This document shows positions 20,429 to 28,762 of a stretch of DNA of 64,000 nucleotides, piece after piece. Made by a program: the position numbers and the translations under genes. The DNA is from Kitasatospora phosalacinea (GTDB taxonomy: Bacteria; Actinomycetota; Actinomycetes; Streptomycetales; Streptomycetaceae). Positions within the stretch are counted from its first letter, which is position 1, and each line of letters opens with the position of its first letter. The stretch is taken from positions 7,546 to 71,545 of the forward strand of contig NZ_JNYE01000044.1 of assembly GCF_000717185.1 (NCBI RefSeq), in the 5' to 3' direction. The notes beneath the pieces were generated by a model. That model was not told where the DNA came from. It did not search any database and saw only the letters and a program-made list of their open reading frames with translations.

Positions 20429-20902
20429 CTACGCGCCGACCTCCAGGTCCTTGAGCAGCTTGGCGACGTGGCCGGTGGCCCGGACGTTGTAGAGCGCCCG
20501 CTCGACCCTGCCCTGCTCGTCCACCACGATCGTCGAGCGGATCACGCCCTGGTAGGTGCGGCCGTAGTTCACCTTCTCGCCGTACGCGCCGTACGCCTCC
20601 AGCACCTCGTGCGCCGGGTCGGACAGCAGGGTCACCTTCAGCTGCTCGGTCTCGCGGAACTTGCCCAGCCTCTCCGGCGCGTCCGGCGAGATGCCGATCA
20701 CGTCGTAGCCCGCGCCCGCGAACACCTCCAGGTTGTCGGTGAAGTCGCAGGCCTGCTTGGTGCAGCCGGGGGTGAGGGCCTTCGGGTAGAAGTAGACGAT
20801 CACCTTGCGGCCCAGGTGGTCGGCCAGCGACACCTCCTTGCCGTCGGCGTCGGGAAGGGTGAAGGCGGGGGCGGTGTCGCCCGCCTGCAGGCGCTCGCTC
20901 AC
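20429..20902 (-). CDS. bcp: Thioredoxin-dependent thiol peroxidase (Bcp/PrxQ)
   Basis: Peroxiredoxin that reduces H2O2 and organic hydroperoxides. 157 residues. Peroxidatic C47 and resolving C52 lie in LTPGCTKQAC, spaced by four residues as in PrxQ/Bcp proteins that form an intramolecular disulfide. GDTAPAFTLPDADG and YFYPKALTPG are family signatures. The start is a GTG at 20902 with GAGGAGA upstream. It is convergent with chitinase 2 and divergent from the DUF3618 gene. Confidence 0.93.
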   Translation of the reverse strand: MSERLQAGDTAPAFTLPDADGKEVSLADHLGRKVIVYFYPKALTPGCTKQACDFTDNLEVFAGAGYDVIGISPDAPERLGKFRETEQLKVTLLSDPAHEVLEAYGAYGEKVNYGRTYQGVIRSTIVVDEQGRVERALYNVRATGHVAKLLKDLEVGA

Positions 20903-21045
20903 AGTGCTCGGGTCTCCTCGGGAACGGGACGGACGGTCGTGCTGCGGGCCAACCTACCCCCGTTGGTGGGTGGCGCTGCGCGCGTGCGGCGGTGAGCTGA
21001 CAGACTGTCGGTGGAGAAGAAGTACCTAGCGGTAACAGAGATGGG

Positions 21046-21396
21046 GTGGCCCCAGTGGCAGCGAGCGGCAAGGACACGTCGGCACCGCGTACGACGGCCC
21101 AGATCGAGGCGGACATCGCCGGGACCAGGGACCGGCTCGCCGCGACCCTCGACGAGCTCGCCATGCGCGTCCACCCGGCCACCGTCGCCGCGCAGGCCAA
21201 GGCCAAGGTCCGGGCCTCGGTCGAGCAGAAGGCCGGGAAGGCGTACGTCGCCGCGAGCGGGACCGTCGAGCAGGTCAGGTCGAAGTTCGTGGACGAGGAG
21301 GGCCGGCTGCGGACCGACCGGGTCGTGCCGGCCGCGCTGGTCGGCGTCGGCGTGGTGCTGCTGATCGCCTCGGTGCGGCGGCGGCGCAAGGGCTGA
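21046..21396 (+). CDS. DUF3618 protein, small membrane-anchored
   Basis: 116 residues. The conserved N-terminal DUF3618 pattern (TTAQIEADIAGTRDRLAATLDELAMRVHP) is followed by a basic helical stretch and one C-terminal membrane helix (VVPAALVGVGVVLLIAS) with a basic RRRRKG tail. It is a single-pass protein with its tail in the cytoplasm; the molecular role is unknown. The start could be the GTG at 21046 or the in-frame GTG at 21055; neither has a strong Shine-Dalgarno. The neighbouring bcp and GroES-like genes are also typical beside this family in streptomycetes. Confidence 0.75.
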   Translation: MAPVAASGKDTSAPRTTAQIEADIAGTRDRLAATLDELAMRVHPATVAAQAKAKVRASVEQKAGKAYVAASGTVEQVRSKFVDEEGRLRTDRVVPAALVGVGVVLLIASVRRRRKG

Positions 21397-21430
21397 CGGC
21401 ACGCGGCGGCGGGGCCGGTACGGTCGGGGC

Positions 21431-21826
21431 GTGAGCGAGAACGACACCCAGAACACGGCCGCAGCCGGTGAGGACGCCCCGCACGGGCGGCACGACCGGC
21501 TCGGGGAGAAGCTGCCGATCCGGATGCTGCACGACCGGGTGCTGGTGCGGACCGAGACCGGCGAGGGCGAGCGGCGCTCCACCGGCGGCATCCTGATCCC
21601 GGCGACCGCCGAGCTGTCGCGGCGCTGCGCGTGGGCCGAGGCGGTGGCCGTCGGCCAGAGCGTCCGCTCGGTCGAGCCGGGCGACCGGGTGCTGTACGAC
21701 CCCGAGGACAAGCTGGAGGTCGAGGTCCGCGGCGCCACCTACGTGCTGCTGCGCGAACGCGACCTGCACGCGGTCGCGGCGGGCCGGTTCGGCGACCTGG
21801 AGGGCTCGACCGGGCTGTACCTGTAG
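21431..21826 (+). CDS. GroES-like co-chaperone (orphan)
   Basis: 131 residues of the Cpn10 fold: LPIRMLHDRVLVRTETGEGERRSTGGILIPATA is the GroES core with the mobile-loop region (GERRSTGGIL), then VEPGDRVLYDPEDKLEVEV. An N-terminal extension of about 25 polar residues and a longer C-terminal tail make it larger than true GroES (about 100). No groEL lies nearby, so it is an additional member, as found in other actinomycetes. The GTG at 21431 lies 6 nt after TACGGT (21419-21424) with no Shine-Dalgarno, so it is probably leaderless. Confidence 0.82.
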   Translation: MSENDTQNTAAAGEDAPHGRHDRLGEKLPIRMLHDRVLVRTETGEGERRSTGGILIPATAELSRRCAWAEAVAVGQSVRSVEPGDRVLYDPEDKLEVEVRGATYVLLRERDLHAVAAGRFGDLEGSTGLYL

Positions 21827-21844
21827 GGCTGGGAAGGACCACGA

Positions 21845-21882
21845 GGGCGCCCGCGGCGGGCCGGTCCGTGCTGCGGGCGCCC
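21845..21882 (+). terminator. Possible terminator after the GroES-like gene
   Basis: GGGCGCCCGC (21845-21854) and GCGGGCGCCC (21873-21882) are perfect 10-bp arms with an 18-nt loop, 18 nt after the stop. The 3' arm overlaps the first unit of the 21-nt tandem repeat. Confidence 0.5.
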
Positions 21883-21950
21883 TCCGCTGTGCCGCGGGCG
21901 CTCTCCGCTGTGCTGCGGGCGCCCTCCGCCGTGCCGCGGGCGCCTGCCGG
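21868..21950. repeat. Four tandem 21-nt repeats
   Basis: Units start at 21868, 21889, 21910 and 21931, of the type GTGCtGCGGGCGCcCTCCGCt. Copies alternate at a few positions, and the last is 20 nt and partly degraded. They lie in the 207-nt gap between the GroES-like gene and the ABC-2 operon. The period is a multiple of 3, but I see no gene that would use it. Confidence 0.8.
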
Positions 21951-22033
21951 AAACGGGGTGCGGGCGGTGCGGCGGCGGGCATAGGTTGGTGGACCGTCCG
22001 GGCTGGCGGAGGACGGTCGACGGGGGGACGTTC

Positions 22034-22840
22034 GTGCGCGGCGGGGTCTACTGGTCGGTCGCCCGCGGGGCCTTCCGCCGGTACGCGACGTACCGGGCGG
22101 CGACGGTCGCCGGGACGGTCACCAACACCGTGTTCGGGATGATCCTGGCCTCCACCGTGCTCGCCCTGTGGCGGACCAGACCGGGCCTCGGCGGCTACGA
22201 CGCCGCGCAGGCGGTCACGTACATCTGGATCAGCCAGGGCCTGCTGGTGACCGTCGCGGTGTGGGGCGGCGGCTTCCAGGACGACCTCCAGGCCCGCTTC
22301 CGCAGCGGGGACATCGCCGTCGACCTCTACCGGCCGGTGGACTTCCAGGGCTGGTGGCTGGCCACCGACCTGGGCCGGGCCGGGTACCAGCTGGTGACCA
22401 GGGGCGCGGTGCCGATGCTGGCGGGCGCGGTGCTGTTCGACCTGGTGCTGCCGGGCGACCCGCTGGTGTGGGCCGAGTTCCTGCTCTCGGTGGCGCTGGC
22501 GGTGCTGGTCAGCTTCGGACTGCGCTTCCTGGCCACGCTCACCGGCTTCTGGCTGCACGAGTCCGAGGGGGTCCGGGCCGTGATGACCGTGGTGTCGATG
22601 TTCTTCTCCGGCATGCTCCTCCCGCTGGCCCTCTTCCCCGGCCTGCTGGGCGAGCTGGCCCGGGTGCTGCCCTTCTCGGCGATGGTGCAGCTGCCCGCCG
22701 ACGTGCTGCTGCAACGCCGCACCGGCACCGCCCTGCTCGGCCTGTACGGGTTCCAACTGGCCTGGGGCGCCGCCCTGCTGGCGCTCGGCCGGGCCGGACA
22801 GGCGCTCGCGGTGCGCCGGGTGGTGGTCCAGGGTGGCTGA
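22034..22840 (+). CDS. ABC-2 family transporter permease (first of pair)
   Basis: 268 residues with six predicted membrane helices, of the ABC-2 family transporter type (DUF990-like). Start GTG at 22034 with GGGGGGA upstream. Characteristic features are an N-terminal amphipathic segment (GVYWSVARGAFRRYATYRAATVAG), GGGFQDDLQARFRSGDIAVDLYRPVDFQ after TM2, and a long C-terminal hydrophobic part. It pairs with the next permease, whose start overlaps by 8 nt, and with the ATPase, forming a three-gene exporter. The substrate is unknown; the adjacent sugar genes hint at a glycan, but drug-type exporters have the same layout. Confidence 0.82.
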   Translation: MRGGVYWSVARGAFRRYATYRAATVAGTVTNTVFGMILASTVLALWRTRPGLGGYDAAQAVTYIWISQGLLVTVAVWGGGFQDDLQARFRSGDIAVDLYRPVDFQGWWLATDLGRAGYQLVTRGAVPMLAGAVLFDLVLPGDPLVWAEFLLSVALAVLVSFGLRFLATLTGFWLHESEGVRAVMTVVSMFFSGMLLPLALFPGLLGELARVLPFSAMVQLPADVLLQRRTGTALLGLYGFQLAWGAALLALGRAGQALAVRRVVVQGG

Positions 22841-23687
22841 ACCCGGCGGCGGCGGTGGCAGTGGTGGCGGCGCGGCGGCGCGCGCGGGCTGGGCGGTGCG
22901 CTCCTGGTGGCTGATCACCGGGATGTGGATCCGCTCCACGATGGCCTACCGGGCCTCGTTCGCGCTCTCGCTGGCCGCCAACACGCTCATCACCTTCCTC
23001 GACTTCGCGGTGCTGCTGCTGATGTTCGCCCACACCCGGCAGCTGGCCGGGTGGACGCTCGCCGAGACCGGCTTCCTGTACGCCACCTCCTCGGTCGCGC
23101 TCGGCGCCGCCAACGTCCTGGTCGGGTCGGTCGGCGGGCTGGGGGAGCGGGTGCGCTCCGGCAGCCTGGACACCATGCTGATCCGGCCCGCCCCCGCGCT
23201 GGCCCAGCTCGCCGCCGAACGCTTCTCGCTGCGCCGCCTCGGCCGCCTGCTGCAGGCCTTCGCCGTGCTCGGCTGGTCGCTCACCGCACTGGACGTGCAC
23301 TGGACCTGGGACCGGGTGCTGATGGTGCCCGCCCTGCTGCTGTGCGGCACCGTCATCTTCTGCGCGCTGTTCGTCGGCTGCTCCTGCGTGCAGTTCTGGT
23401 GGGGCGAGGCCGCCGAACTGCAGAACGCCGTCACCTACGGCGGCGCGACCGTCCTGCAGTACCCGCCCACCGTGTTCGCCAAGGAACTCGTCGCCGGAAC
23501 CGTCTTCGGCGTGCCGCTGGCGTTCGTCAACTGGCTGCCCGCGCTGCACGTCCTGGGCCGCACCGACCCGCTCGGGCTGCCCGCCGCCTTCCGGTTCGCC
23601 TCGCCGTTGGCCGCCGCGCTGTGCGTGCTGGCCGCCGGGCTCGCCTGGCGGGCCGGGCTGCGCGCCTACCGCTCCACCGGAAGCTGA
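22833..23687 (+). CDS. ABC-2 family transporter permease (second of pair)
   Basis: 284 residues with a Gly/Ala-rich N-terminus followed by six hydrophobic segments. The mid-protein signature GGLGERVRSGSLDTMLIRPAPALAQLAAERFSLRRLGRL mirrors the RSGDIAVDLYRPVDFQ segment of its partner, so the two are half-permeases of one transporter. Start GTG at 22833, overlapping the previous stop by 8 nt. The ATPase gene starts 13 nt downstream. Confidence 0.82.
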   Translation: MAEPGGGGGSGGGAAARAGWAVRSWWLITGMWIRSTMAYRASFALSLAANTLITFLDFAVLLLMFAHTRQLAGWTLAETGFLYATSSVALGAANVLVGSVGGLGERVRSGSLDTMLIRPAPALAQLAAERFSLRRLGRLLQAFAVLGWSLTALDVHWTWDRVLMVPALLLCGTVIFCALFVGCSCVQFWWGEAAELQNAVTYGGATVLQYPPTVFAKELVAGTVFGVPLAFVNWLPALHVLGRTDPLGLPAAFRFASPLAAALCVLAAGLAWRAGLRAYRSTGS

Positions 23688-23700
23688 GGGAAGGGGAACC

Positions 23701-24675
23701 GTGGCCGTGATCGAGGTCGAGGACGTCCGGCGGAACTTCACCGTCCGCACCAGGGAAGGGCGCTGGCGCCGCGGCAGGCGCGAGGTGCGGGCCGTCGACG
23801 GGCTGAGCTTCACCGTCGGGGAGGGCGAGTGCGTCGGCTACATCGGGCCCAACGGCGCCGGGAAGTCCACCACCGTCAAGATGCTCACCGGCATCCTGGT
23901 GCCCAGCGGCGGACGGCTGCGGGTGGCCGGCGTCGACCCGGCCGCCCGCCGGGCCGAACTCGCCCGCCGGATCGGCGTGGTGTTCGGCCAGCGCACCACC
24001 CTGTGGTGGGACCTGCCGCTGCGCGACAGCTACGAACTGGCCCGGCGGATCTACCGGATCCCCGACGCCCGCTACCGGGCCAACCTCGACCGCTGCGTCG
24101 AACTCCTCGACCTGGGCCCGCTGCTGGACACCCCCGTGCGCCAGCTCTCACTCGGCCAGCGGATGCGCGGCGACCTGGCCGCCGCCCTGCTGCACGACCC
24201 CAGCGTGCTGTACCTGGACGAGCCCACCATCGGGCTCGACACCGTCAGCAAGGCCAAGGTCCGCGCGTTCCTGCGCGAGACCAACCGGGAACGGCGCACC
24301 ACCGTGCTGCTCACCACCCACGACCTCACCGACATCGAGCAGCTGTGCGGCCGGGTCATGGTGATCGACCACGGCCGCCTCGTCCTGGACGGCCCGCTGG
24401 AGCGGCTGCACGAGATCGGCGGCAGCGAACGCACCCTGGTCGTCGACCTCGCCGAGGCGCACCCGCCGATCGACCTCCCCGGCGTCCGGGTCGCCCGCAC
24501 CGAGGGCCCCCGCCAGTGGCTGGCCTTCCCGGCCCGGCAGAGCGCCGCGCCGATCGTCGCCGCCGTCGCCGCGCGCTACCCCCTGGTCGACCTGTCGGTG
24601 CGGGAACCCGCCATCGAGGACGTGATCGCCCGGATCTACGCCGGGAACGCCGTCCCGTCCGCGCCCGCGCCCTGA
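23701..24675 (+). CDS. ABC transporter ATP-binding protein
   Basis: 324 residues. Walker A is GPNGAGKST, the Q-loop is VFGQRTTLWWDLP, the signature is LSLGQRMRGDLAAAL, Walker B is VLYLDEPTIGLD, and the H-loop is TTHDL. The N-terminal domain begins IEVEDVRRNFTVRTREGRWRRGRREVRAVDGLSF; the insert before the core strand is typical of ATPases that pair with DUF990-like ABC-2 permeases. A C-terminal regulatory extension of about 80 residues follows the fold. It energises the two permeases upstream. Confidence 0.92.
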   Translation: MAVIEVEDVRRNFTVRTREGRWRRGRREVRAVDGLSFTVGEGECVGYIGPNGAGKSTTVKMLTGILVPSGGRLRVAGVDPAARRAELARRIGVVFGQRTTLWWDLPLRDSYELARRIYRIPDARYRANLDRCVELLDLGPLLDTPVRQLSLGQRMRGDLAAALLHDPSVLYLDEPTIGLDTVSKAKVRAFLRETNRERRTTVLLTTHDLTDIEQLCGRVMVIDHGRLVLDGPLERLHEIGGSERTLVVDLAEAHPPIDLPGVRVARTEGPRQWLAFPARQSAAPIVAAVAARYPLVDLSVREPAIEDVIARIYAGNAVPSAPAP

Positions 24676-24740
24676 GCCCCCGCCCTCACTCGTTGGAGTG
24701 GCGGAAGTGACCGGACGGCCGCTGCGGGAGTTGACACCTC

Positions 24741-25961
24741 GTGACCGAGCAAGGACCGGACGTCAGCGTGGTGATCGCCGTCCACGACACCATGCCCTAC
24801 CTCACCGCCTGCCTGGACTCGCTGGTGGGCCAGAGCATCGGGCGGCAGCGGATGGAAGTCGTCGCCGTCGACGACGGCTCCAGCGACGGCAGCACCGAGG
24901 AGCTCGCCCGCTACGCCGCCGCCCACCCCGGCCTGTTCCGCACCGTGCGGCAGCCCGCGTCCGGCGGCCCCGCCAAGCCCACCAACCGCGGCACCGAACT
25001 CGCCCGCGGCCGCTACCTGATGTACCTCGGCTCCGACGACTGGCTCGGCCCCGAGGCGCTGGAGCGGATGGTCGACGCCGCCGACCGGTGGGAGTCCGAC
25101 GTGCTGATCCCCAAGCAGGTCGGCGAGCACGGCCGGGTCGTCCCGCAGGGCATCTTCGAGCGCACCGCCGAACACGTCGGCTTCACCGACTCCGCCCTCG
25201 CCTGGGCCCTCGGCGACACCAAGCTGTTCCGCCGCGACCTGGTCACCCGGCACGGGCTGCGCCGCCGCGAGGACCTGGTCATCCACTCCGACCAGCCCTT
25301 CACCCTCGGCGCGCTGCTGCACGCCCGCAAGGTCTCCGTCCTCGCCGACTACGACTACTACCACCTGGTGCTCCGCCGGGACCGCTCCAACGTCACCCAC
25401 CGGGCCGGGCCGATGGACCGGCTGCGCGGCTTCACCGCCGCCCACGAGGTGCTCGACCGGGCCACCCTGCCCGGCCCCGCCCGGGACGCCGTCCGCGCCC
25501 GCTACTTCAGCTGGGACGTCCCGCAGCTGCTCCAGGCCCCCTTCCTGGACGAGCCGCCCGCCATGCAGCGGCGGATCGTCCAGGAGATCGCCCGGTTCAC
25601 CGAGCGGCACTGCCCGCCCGCCGTGTTCCGCACCCTGCCCGTCCCCGCCCGGCTGCGCCTCGCCCTGGCGCGGCGCGGCGAACTCCACGCGCTGTGCGAC
25701 CTGATCGCCTGGGAGCAGGACCACGGCGAGGCCACCCCCGTCCGCCGCGGCTCCCGGCTCTACGCCCACTACCCGATGTTCCGCGACCGCCGCTCCGGCC
25801 TGCCCGACGCCCTGTTCGAGGTCGGCCCGGCCCCCGGCCCGGCCGGCTGGCGCCGCCTCGTCCCCGCCCCGCTGCGCCGCGCCCGGTGGGCCGCCAAGCG
25901 CGCGCTGCGCCGGGCCCGGCGGGACGGGCTGGCCGCGGCCCTGCGGGGAGCCGTCCGGTGA
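24741..25961 (+). CDS. Family 2 glycosyltransferase
   Basis: 406 residues with a GT-A fold at the N-terminus: VSVVIAVHDTMPYLTACLDSL, VVAVDDGSSDGSTEEL (nucleotide binding), and LGSDDW (DxD-like metal site). The C-terminal half beyond about 230 lacks a known signature, is Arg-rich at the end (RRARWAAKRALRRARRDG) and could be a membrane- or acceptor-binding extension. The domain layout resembles GT2 enzymes that decorate cell-wall teichoic acids, though this is a family-level impression only. Start GTG at 24741; a GGGAG lies 12 nt away. Its stop overlaps the start of the nucleotide-sugar dehydrogenase gene by 4 nt, so the two are coupled. Confidence 0.82.
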   Translation: MTEQGPDVSVVIAVHDTMPYLTACLDSLVGQSIGRQRMEVVAVDDGSSDGSTEELARYAAAHPGLFRTVRQPASGGPAKPTNRGTELARGRYLMYLGSDDWLGPEALERMVDAADRWESDVLIPKQVGEHGRVVPQGIFERTAEHVGFTDSALAWALGDTKLFRRDLVTRHGLRRREDLVIHSDQPFTLGALLHARKVSVLADYDYYHLVLRRDRSNVTHRAGPMDRLRGFTAAHEVLDRATLPGPARDAVRARYFSWDVPQLLQAPFLDEPPAMQRRIVQEIARFTERHCPPAVFRTLPVPARLRLALARRGELHALCDLIAWEQDHGEATPVRRGSRLYAHYPMFRDRRSGLPDALFEVGPAPGPAGWRRLVPAPLRRARWAAKRALRRARRDGLAAALRGAVR

Positions 25962-27274
25962 GCGCCCCCGCACAGCAGGACGCCCTGGACGTCTGCGTGG
26001 TGGGCCTTGGCAAGATCGGCCTGCCGCTGGCCGTCCAGTACGCCGCCAAGGGCCACCGGGTCACCGGCGCCGACATCGCCCCCGCCGTGGTCGCCGCCGT
26101 CACCGCCGGACGGCCGCCCTTCCCGCGCGAGGCCCACCTCGCCGAACGCCTCGCTGAGGCCGTCGCCGCCGGGCGGCTGCGCGCCACCACCGACACCGCC
26201 GCCGCGACCGCCGGGGCCGACGCCGTGGTGATCGTCGTCCCGCTGGTCACCGACCCCGACGGCAGCCCCGACTTCGCGCTGCTGGACGCCGCCACCGACG
26301 CCGTCGCCGCCGGACTGCGCCCCGGCACCCTGGTCAGCTACGAGACCACCCTGCCGGTCGGCACCGTCCGCGGCCGCTTCGCCCAGCGGCTGGAGGCGGG
26401 CTCCGGCCTGGCCGCCGGACGGGACTTCGCGCTGGTGTTCAGCCCCGAACGCGTCCGCACCGGGCGGGTCTTCGCCGACCTGCGGCGCTACCCCAAGCTG
26501 GTCGGCGGCATCGACGAGGACTCCACCCGGCGCGGCGTCGACTTCTACCGGGCCGTCCTCGACTTCGACCCGCGCCCCGACCTGCCGCGCGGCAACGGCG
26601 TGTGGGCGCTGTCCGGCGCCGAGGCCGCCGAGTTCGCCAAGCTCGCCGAGACCACCTACCGGGACGTCAACATCGCGCTGGTCAACCAGTTCGCCCGGTA
26701 CGCGGACCGGGTCGGCGTCGACCTCGCCGAGGTCATCGACGCCTGCAACTCGCAGCCCTACAGCCACCTGCACCGCCCCGGCATCGCGGTCGGCGGCCAC
26801 TGCATCCCGGTCTACCCCCGGCTGTACCTGTGGAACGACCCCGGCGCCAGCGTGGTGCGCACCGCCCGCGAGGCCAACGAGCAGGTCCCGGAGTACGCGG
26901 TCGGCCTGCTGGAGGGCGCACTCGGCCCGCTGACCGGCGTCGCCGTGACCGTGCTCGGCGCGTCCTACCGGGGCGGCGTCAAGGAGACCGCGTACTCCGG
27001 CGTCTTCCCGCTGGTCGCGGCGCTGCGCGCGGCCGGGGCCGAGGTCGGCGTCAGCGACCCGCTGTACCCCCCGGCGGAACTGGCCGCGCTCGGCCTGCCG
27101 CCGGACGAGGGCAAGCCCGCCGCCGCGCTGGTCGTCCAGGCCGACCACCCCGAGTACCGGGACCTCGGCGCGGTCGACTTCCCCGGCGTCCGGGTGCTGC
27201 TCGACGGCCGCCGGGTCACCGACCCGGCCCGCTGGGAGGGCGTGCGGCGGATCGTGCTCGGCGGCGGGGGCTGA
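25958..27274 (+). CDS. Nucleotide-sugar dehydrogenase (UDP-sugar 6-dehydrogenase family)
   Basis: 438 residues of the UDP-glucose/UDP-ManNAc/GDP-mannose dehydrogenase family, which makes sugar uronic acids by two NAD-dependent oxidations. Rossmann motif VVGLGKIGLPLAVQYA; central domain ALSGAEAAEFAKLAETTYRDVNIALVNQFA; catalytic Cys in GGHCIPVYP; C-terminal domain with GASYRGGVKETAYS. The GTG at 25958 overlaps the glycosyltransferase stop as GTGA. The length and the GGHCIPV pattern are close to WecC-type UDP-ManNAc dehydrogenases. It probably supplies an acidic sugar donor for a surface polymer made with the upstream GT2. Confidence 0.85.
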   Translation: MSAPAQQDALDVCVVGLGKIGLPLAVQYAAKGHRVTGADIAPAVVAAVTAGRPPFPREAHLAERLAEAVAAGRLRATTDTAAATAGADAVVIVVPLVTDPDGSPDFALLDAATDAVAAGLRPGTLVSYETTLPVGTVRGRFAQRLEAGSGLAAGRDFALVFSPERVRTGRVFADLRRYPKLVGGIDEDSTRRGVDFYRAVLDFDPRPDLPRGNGVWALSGAEAAEFAKLAETTYRDVNIALVNQFARYADRVGVDLAEVIDACNSQPYSHLHRPGIAVGGHCIPVYPRLYLWNDPGASVVRTAREANEQVPEYAVGLLEGALGPLTGVAVTVLGASYRGGVKETAYSGVFPLVAALRAAGAEVGVSDPLYPPAELAALGLPPDEGKPAAALVVQADHPEYRDLGAVDFPGVRVLLDGRRVTDPARWEGVRRIVLGGGG

Positions 27275-27386
27275 GGCGCGGGCGGCGCGGCGGGCCGGGG
27301 CACGGTAGGCGCGGGCGGCTGACGCCGGACGGGCGGATTCGCGGGGTGGCGGCCGTTTCGGCCGCCCCGTGTGCCAGGCTGACGGG

Positions 27387-28673
27387 GTGAGCACGGACGA
27401 GACGGCCCCCGGAGTCAGGTTCACCGCTGCCGACGAGGAGAAGCGGCGCGGCGTGCGGCGGATGAAGACCATCGCGACCGGCCTGCTCGGCCTGGCCACG
27501 CTGGTGTTCGCGCTCGCCACCTGGGCCCGGTCCTCCGGCGCGGGCGCCTGGGCCGGGTACGTGGCCGCCGCCGCCGAGGCCGGCATGGTCGGCGCGCTCG
27601 CCGACTGGTTCGCCGTCACCGCGCTGTTCCGCCGCCCGTTCGGGCTGCCGATCCCGCACACCGCGATCATCCCGACCAAGAAGGACGCCTTCGGCCGCTC
27701 GCTCGGTGACTTCGTCGGCGACAACTTCCTCTCCGCGCCGGTCGTCCGGGCCCGGCTCGGCAAGATCGGCGTGGCCCGGCGGCTCGGCGAGTGGCTGTCC
27801 GCGCCCGGCAGCGCCGAACGCGTCACCCGGGAGGCCGCCGCCGCGCTGCGCGGGCTGCTCGCGGTGCTCCGCGACGACGACGTGCAGGCCGTGGTCGCCG
27901 AGGCGGTCACCCGGCGGGCCGCCGCCACCTCGGTCGCCGAACCCGCCGGACGGCTGCTCGGCAAGGTCGTCGCCGACGGCGGGCACCGGGGCCTGGTCGA
28001 CCTGGTCGCGGTGCGCGCCCACGACTGGCTGGTCGAGCACCACGGCGAGGTGGTCGCCCGGGTCACCGCCAAGACCCCCGGCTGGACGCCCAAGTTCCTC
28101 GACCAGCAGGTCGGCGAGCGCGTCTACAAGGAACTGCTGCGCTTCGTCGGCGACGTCCGCGACGACCCCGTCCACCCCGCCCGCGGCGCCCTCGACAACT
28201 TCCTCGCCGACTTCGCCCAGGAACTCCAGCACGACCCCGCCACCATCGACCGGGTCGAACGCGCCAAGGCCGACCTGCTGGCCCGCCCCGAGGTGCAGGA
28301 GCTGATCGCCTCCTCCTGGGCGGCCGTCCGCACCCTCGTCCTGAACGCCGCCGAGGACGAGGACAGCGAGCTGCGCCGCCGCCTCACCGAGGCGCTGCGC
28401 ACGCTCGGCCGCCGGCTCGCCACCGACGGCAGGCTCCAGGCGAAGGCCGACGGCTGGCTGCTGGACGCCGCCGAGTACGTGGTCTCCACCTACCGGGAGG
28501 AGATCACCTCGCTGATCTCCGACACCGTGGCCGGCTGGGACGCCGACGACGCCTCCCGCAAGATCGAGGCCAACGTGGGGCGCGACCTGCAGTTCATCCG
28601 GATCAACGGCACCGTGGTCGGCGCCCTCGCCGGGCTGCTCATCCACACCGTCAGCACCGCCCTCGGCGGCTGA
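27387..28673 (+). CDS. DUF445 membrane protein
   Basis: 428 residues. An N-terminal membrane segment (TIATGLLGLATLVFALATW) is followed by the family hallmark AGYVAAAAEAGMVGALADWFAVTALFRRPFGLPIPHTAIIP, a long helical cytoplasmic-type region and a C-terminal hydrophobic helix (GTVVGALAGLLIHTVSTALGG). DUF445 members are poorly understood; some are linked to envelope integrity. The GTG at 27387 lies 6 nt after CAGGCT, without a Shine-Dalgarno, so it may be leaderless. It is separate from the glycosyltransferase pair upstream and divides it from the adenosine deaminase. Confidence 0.83.
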   Translation: MSTDETAPGVRFTAADEEKRRGVRRMKTIATGLLGLATLVFALATWARSSGAGAWAGYVAAAAEAGMVGALADWFAVTALFRRPFGLPIPHTAIIPTKKDAFGRSLGDFVGDNFLSAPVVRARLGKIGVARRLGEWLSAPGSAERVTREAAAALRGLLAVLRDDDVQAVVAEAVTRRAAATSVAEPAGRLLGKVVADGGHRGLVDLVAVRAHDWLVEHHGEVVARVTAKTPGWTPKFLDQQVGERVYKELLRFVGDVRDDPVHPARGALDNFLADFAQELQHDPATIDRVERAKADLLARPEVQELIASSWAAVRTLVLNAAEDEDSELRRRLTEALRTLGRRLATDGRLQAKADGWLLDAAEYVVSTYREEITSLISDTVAGWDADDASRKIEANVGRDLQFIRINGTVVGALAGLLIHTVSTALGG

Positions 28674-28762
28674 CGGCGCACCGGGACGACCCGCCCCCCG
28701 GCGAGCGCGGGTTAGCATGCGAGGTCTGTCCGGGTCCGGGTGAGAGTAGACGGGAGCGTGCC

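Noticed and set aside
21631..21984. Frame through the 21-nt repeats as an extension of the GroES-like protein
   Set aside because: Different frame from the GroES gene and without a start signal; the repeats encode a low-complexity Arg/Ala/Pro/Val string.
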